Below, one piece after another: positions 30,313-32,675 of a stretch of 32,675 nucleotides of DNA. This DNA comes from a virus: IMG/VR virus record IMGVR_UViG_3300042502_000646, positions 1 through 32,675 of that record. One strand, given 5' to 3'. The translations under genes were made by a program, and so were the position numbers. A model generated the notes under the pieces. It ran no database searches and was not told the DNA's origin. It saw only the letters and a program-made list of their open reading frames with translations. Position 1 is the stretch's first letter, and each line of letters begins with the position of its first letter.

Positions 30313-30747
30313 ATGATTACCACTAAAACACTAATTATTATTTTAACAACATTCTTTATATTTATAACGCCAATACTCGGGCTATTGGCGTTAATATCGT
30401 TTGCTGTTTTGTTTGATACAATTTTCGCAATTTATGTAAGTATTAAATTAAAAGGAATTAACTCTTTTAAAAGCACAAAACTTTTCAATATAGTTGTAAA
30501 AACTTTCTTTTATATGGGAAGTATTATATTTGCTTTTATGATTGACAAATATATTTTAGAAGGAAAGCTTTTTGACATACCTTATTTAATATCAAAAGTA
30601 CTTACATTTGTATGGATTTATATTGAAGTTAAGTCAATAGATGAAACTTCTATGAAGTTGGGCAACCGATCACTTTGGGTAATTGTTAAAGAAATTATAT
30701 CTAAAGGAAAAGATTTGAAAAAGGATATTAACGAAATAAAAGATTAA
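30313..30747 (+). CDS. Holin
   Basis: 144 aa with membrane spans at ~7-42 (two helices, TLIIILTTFFIFITPILGLLAL and ISFAVLFDTIFAIYV), ~68-83 (FFYMGSIIFAFMID) and ~92-107 (YLISKVLTFVWIYI), and a basic, charged C-terminus (KGKDLKKDINEIKD). The span number and length match Bacteroidota phage holins. It would permeabilise the inner membrane for the endolysin. Its TAA overlaps the endolysin ATG (TAATG). Confidence 0.8.
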   Translation: MITTKTLIIILTTFFIFITPILGLLALISFAVLFDTIFAIYVSIKLKGINSFKSTKLFNIVVKTFFYMGSIIFAFMIDKYILEGKLFDIPYLISKVLTFVWIYIEVKSIDETSMKLGNRSLWVIVKEIISKGKDLKKDINEIKD

Positions 30748-31256
30748 TGCTTTCACAACTTTACGAAAATTTTAAGAATATGGATAAAATAACACTTGAA
30801 AGAATCAAAACTGCACACCCTAAAATTAAAGACGAGTTAAACGTATATTATACCGAGTGTAATAATATGTTGCCAAAAGGCGTAAGATTGCGTTTTAGTC
30901 ACGTTTACAGAAGTCCAAAAGAGCAAGATGCACTATTTAACCAAAAGCCGAAAGTTACCAACGCTAAAGGGTGGCAAAGTATTCACAATTACGGACTTGC
31001 TTTTGATTACGTTATACTTTTAGACAAAGACAATAACGGAACTTTTGAAAGTGTAGATTGGAACGTAAACAATGAATATCATAAAATCGTAATATCATAT
31101 TTTAAAAGCAAAGGTTATGAGTGGGGCGGAGATTGGAAATTTAAAGATACGCCACATTTTCAAAAGTCTTTCGGTTTTGATTGGAAAACATTAAAAGCAA
31201 GAGTAGATAAAGGTATCACAATTAGTGATGGCGGTATTATTTATCCTAAAATATAA
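30747..31256 (+). CDS. Endolysin, M15-family peptidase
   Basis: 169 aa. The M15 signature SIHNYGLAFDYV (residues 78-89) supplies zinc ligands H80 and D87, and H137 in DTPHFQK is the third. HVYRSPKEQDALFNQ (52-66) is the usual preceding loop. It cleaves peptidoglycan peptide stems (D-Ala-D-Ala carboxypeptidase or L-Ala-D-Glu endopeptidase type). It lies directly after the holin. An in-frame ATG at 30780 is possible, but the TAATG overlap favours 30747. Confidence 0.85.
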   Translation: MLSQLYENFKNMDKITLERIKTAHPKIKDELNVYYTECNNMLPKGVRLRFSHVYRSPKEQDALFNQKPKVTNAKGWQSIHNYGLAFDYVILLDKDNNGTFESVDWNVNNEYHKIVISYFKSKGYEWGGDWKFKDTPHFQKSFGFDWKTLKARVDKGITISDGGIIYPKI

Positions 31257-31278
31257 AATATTCGTCCCAAAAATGTGT

Positions 31279-31286
31279 TATATTTG
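31279..31286 (+). promoter_or_regulatory. Host-type promoter (-7 box) after the lysis genes
   Basis: TATATTTG, exact TAnnTTTG, 46 bp before the ATG at 31332. It implies that the exonuclease unit is expressed with host RNA polymerase, separately from the late lysis genes. Confidence 0.6.
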
Positions 31287-31331
31287 GAACAAAATAGCCT
31301 TTAATGTTCGTAATAACAAACATAAATAATT

Positions 31332-32237
31332 ATGAAACCAAACAAAAACAGACGTTATAGGTTAAATAATGCTGAAGTCAGAAAGTTAGGACTTGAATTT
31401 AATTTAAGAAATAGATACAGACTTTCAAAAGAGAAAGAAGTTGAACTACTAAAACTTCGAGAGCCACAACATCAAATAAGAAGATTGTTCTTTGATATTG
31501 AAACAAGTCCAAATATATGTTATGCGTGGCGTATAGGTTACAATTTATCTTTACAGCCTCACGATATAATCGAAGAACGAAAAATAATTTGTATATCGTA
31601 CAAGTGGGAAAGTGAAGATAAAATAAATAGTTTAACGTGGGATTCAAACCAATGCGATAAGCAAATGTTAATAGATTTTGTAAACGTTGCAAATACTGCT
31701 GATGAATTAATTGCTCACAATGGTGACCGATTCGACATAAAATGGATTCGAACACGTTGTATATTTCATAGAGTGCCAATGTTTCCACAATATAAAACTT
31801 TAGATACTTTAAAAAAAGCTAAAAATGGATTTAATTTTAACAGCAATAAACTCGATTACATAGCACAATTTTTAGGAGTAGGGGCAAAGGTTCAGCATAG
31901 AGGTTTTGATATGTGGAAAGACGTTTTAAAAGGCTCTAAAGAAGCAATGAAAGAAATGGTTGTTTACTGCGAGGGTGACATTATAGTATTAGAAGATGTA
32001 TTTTTGACAATGCAAAACTACATTAAACCAAATACACACGCTGGCGTATTAGGTGGTAACTTAAAATACAGTTGTAGTTGTTGCGGTTCAGAAAATGTAA
32101 CTTTGCTTAAAAACAATGTAACAGCTTTAGGTACTATTAAAAGACTTATGCAATGTGATGACTGCGATAGTACTAACGAAATAGGAAATTCTGCTTATAT
32201 GAATTATTTAAAATTTAAAACAAATAGCTTTTTATGA
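31332..32237 (+). CDS. DEDDy 3'-5' exonuclease with zinc ribbon
   Basis: 301 aa. DEDD motifs: DIETSP (D55/E57), IAHNGDRFDIKWI (Exo II, ~130-142) and YCEGD (Exo III with Tyr, ~215-219). The order and Tyr mark a DnaQ-like DEDDy exonuclease, probably single-stranded DNA or RNA 3'-5'. C-terminal Cys C248/C250/C251 and C275/C278 form a zinc ribbon (SCSCCGSEN, MQCDDCDS). An N-terminal helix-rich region (1-47) may mediate binding. No polymerase domain follows, so it is not a DNA polymerase I-type gene. Overlaps the next gene by 4 bases. Confidence 0.8.
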   Translation: MKPNKNRRYRLNNAEVRKLGLEFNLRNRYRLSKEKEVELLKLREPQHQIRRLFFDIETSPNICYAWRIGYNLSLQPHDIIEERKIICISYKWESEDKINSLTWDSNQCDKQMLIDFVNVANTADELIAHNGDRFDIKWIRTRCIFHRVPMFPQYKTLDTLKKAKNGFNFNSNKLDYIAQFLGVGAKVQHRGFDMWKDVLKGSKEAMKEMVVYCEGDIIVLEDVFLTMQNYIKPNTHAGVLGGNLKYSCSCCGSENVTLLKNNVTALGTIKRLMQCDDCDSTNEIGNSAYMNYLKFKTNSFL

Positions 32238-32380
32238 AAATACAAATCGAGGCACACAAAAAAAAGCATAGTTTTGAATGTGACTATGACGACATAACAA
32301 CAGAGGAAATAATTGAAATAATCACAAATTTACTGATTAGTGCCGGTTATGATTATCAAAATATTAAAGATGAATTATGA
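32234..32380 (+). CDS. Hypothetical protein, 48 aa
   Basis: MKIQIEAHKKKHSFECDYDD and TTEEIIEIITNLLISAGYDYQNI: a short strand-helix pattern of unknown function that I associate with Bacteroidota phages. Shares four bases with the exonuclease stop and four with the next start (ATGA). Confidence 0.65.
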   Translation: MKIQIEAHKKKHSFECDYDDITTEEIIEIITNLLISAGYDYQNIKDEL

Positions 32381-32675
32381 GTGATACAAAATGTAGCGGG
32401 TTTAATTGTCCGTTAAAAGACAACTGCAAAAGGTACAAGGCGATAGGTGGGAATTGGGAATATTATTTTACAGAAGTACCTTATAAAGATGGAAAATGTG
32501 AGTTTTTTTTAGGTGATGAATCTAAAAGCACATTAAAGAAAATAATTTTAGGTTGTTTAGTTTTACTTTTCGTTTCTTGCGGAACTATAAAAAAGTCAAG
32601 TTCAGTTGTCGAGGAAAACAAGACAACTGAAACCGATATAACAAAGTTTAGTAATTCGTTTACTTTAGAGCCTGT
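32377..32675 (+). CDS. Cys-rich protein fused to a lipoprotein-like segment, incomplete
   Basis: Runs off the window with no stop. The first ~50 residues (MSDTKCSGFNCPLKDNCKRY, ...DGKCEFFLGDE) carry four Cys spaced as in a small zinc-binding protein common in Bacteroidota phages. The frame then continues through STLKKIILGCLVLLFVSCGT, a hydrophobic segment with an LFVSC lipobox-like end, followed by a Ser/Lys region. The lipobox would normally open a separate lipoprotein (for example an Rz1-like spanin), so this may be two genes with the second starting at a non-ATG codon, or a true fusion. Confidence 0.6.
   Translation, partial: MSDTKCSGFNCPLKDNCKRYKAIGGNWEYYFTEVPYKDGKCEFFLGDESKSTLKKIILGCLVLLFVSCGTIKKSSSVVEENKTTETDITKFSNSFTLEP

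Noticed and set aside
1-32675. tRNA genes, attP/attL sites and insertion sequences
   Set aside because: Nothing with a tRNA cloverleaf, integrase-linked core or transposase was recognised on either strand; without a search program a diverged one could be missed.

Overview
The window looks like a phage or prophage of a low-GC Bacteroidota host, most likely Flavobacterium or a close relative. The signs are strong AT bias, A/T-rich gene leaders without Shine-Dalgarno sites, several TAnnTTTG (-7 type) Bacteroidota promoters, and structural and replication proteins of types familiar from Flavobacterium siphoviruses. The order is a left minus-strand block, an early plus-strand block, replication genes, a late morphogenesis block, a lysis block and a further plus-strand unit cut by the window end. 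No integrase, excisionase or tRNA was seen, so prophage versus free phage cannot be decided.

Positions 1-2358 hold an array of small minus-strand ORFs, each followed by a ~126-136 bp imperfect inverted repeat with the geometry of integron attC sites. The two ends of each of five successive cassettes match as inverted 9-10 bp cores, while the cores differ between cassettes, as expected when each cassette entered as a circle. No integron integrase is in the window. From 3061 down to 2353 there is a compact four-gene minus-strand operon (HTH protein, mini zinc ribbon, two unknowns), read from a promoter at 3082-3089 that faces a plus-strand promoter at 3137-3144.

Positions 3165-7294 are a tightly overlapping early operon of mostly tiny proteins, with two C5-cytosine methyltransferases and one truncated N6-adenine/N4-cytosine-type methyltransferase. 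Positions 7363-8596 encode two abundant-type early proteins, the second SSB-like, ending at a terminator. An intergenic region (8597-8960) contains a G9 tract inside an inverted repeat and a structured leader. Then come a primase/SF3 helicase, an SNF2-type helicase and a VRR-NUC nuclease (9209-13035).

The late block begins with a sigma-70-like factor (13615-14097), a zinc-finger protein, an HNH endonuclease and the terminase subunits. Tail genes (chaperone with a -1 frameshift, terminator/completion proteins, baseplate, tape measure) come before head genes (XkdF-like protease, capsid, tube-like protein, portal, connector), followed by a receptor-binding-type protein, holin and M15 endolysin. 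Four transcription-unit starts share a TTWCGTTA motif exactly 15 nt before ATG. This motif is unlike the host -7 box and is a candidate promoter for the phage sigma factor. The last genes are a DEDDy exonuclease with a zinc ribbon and small proteins, the final one cut by the window end.
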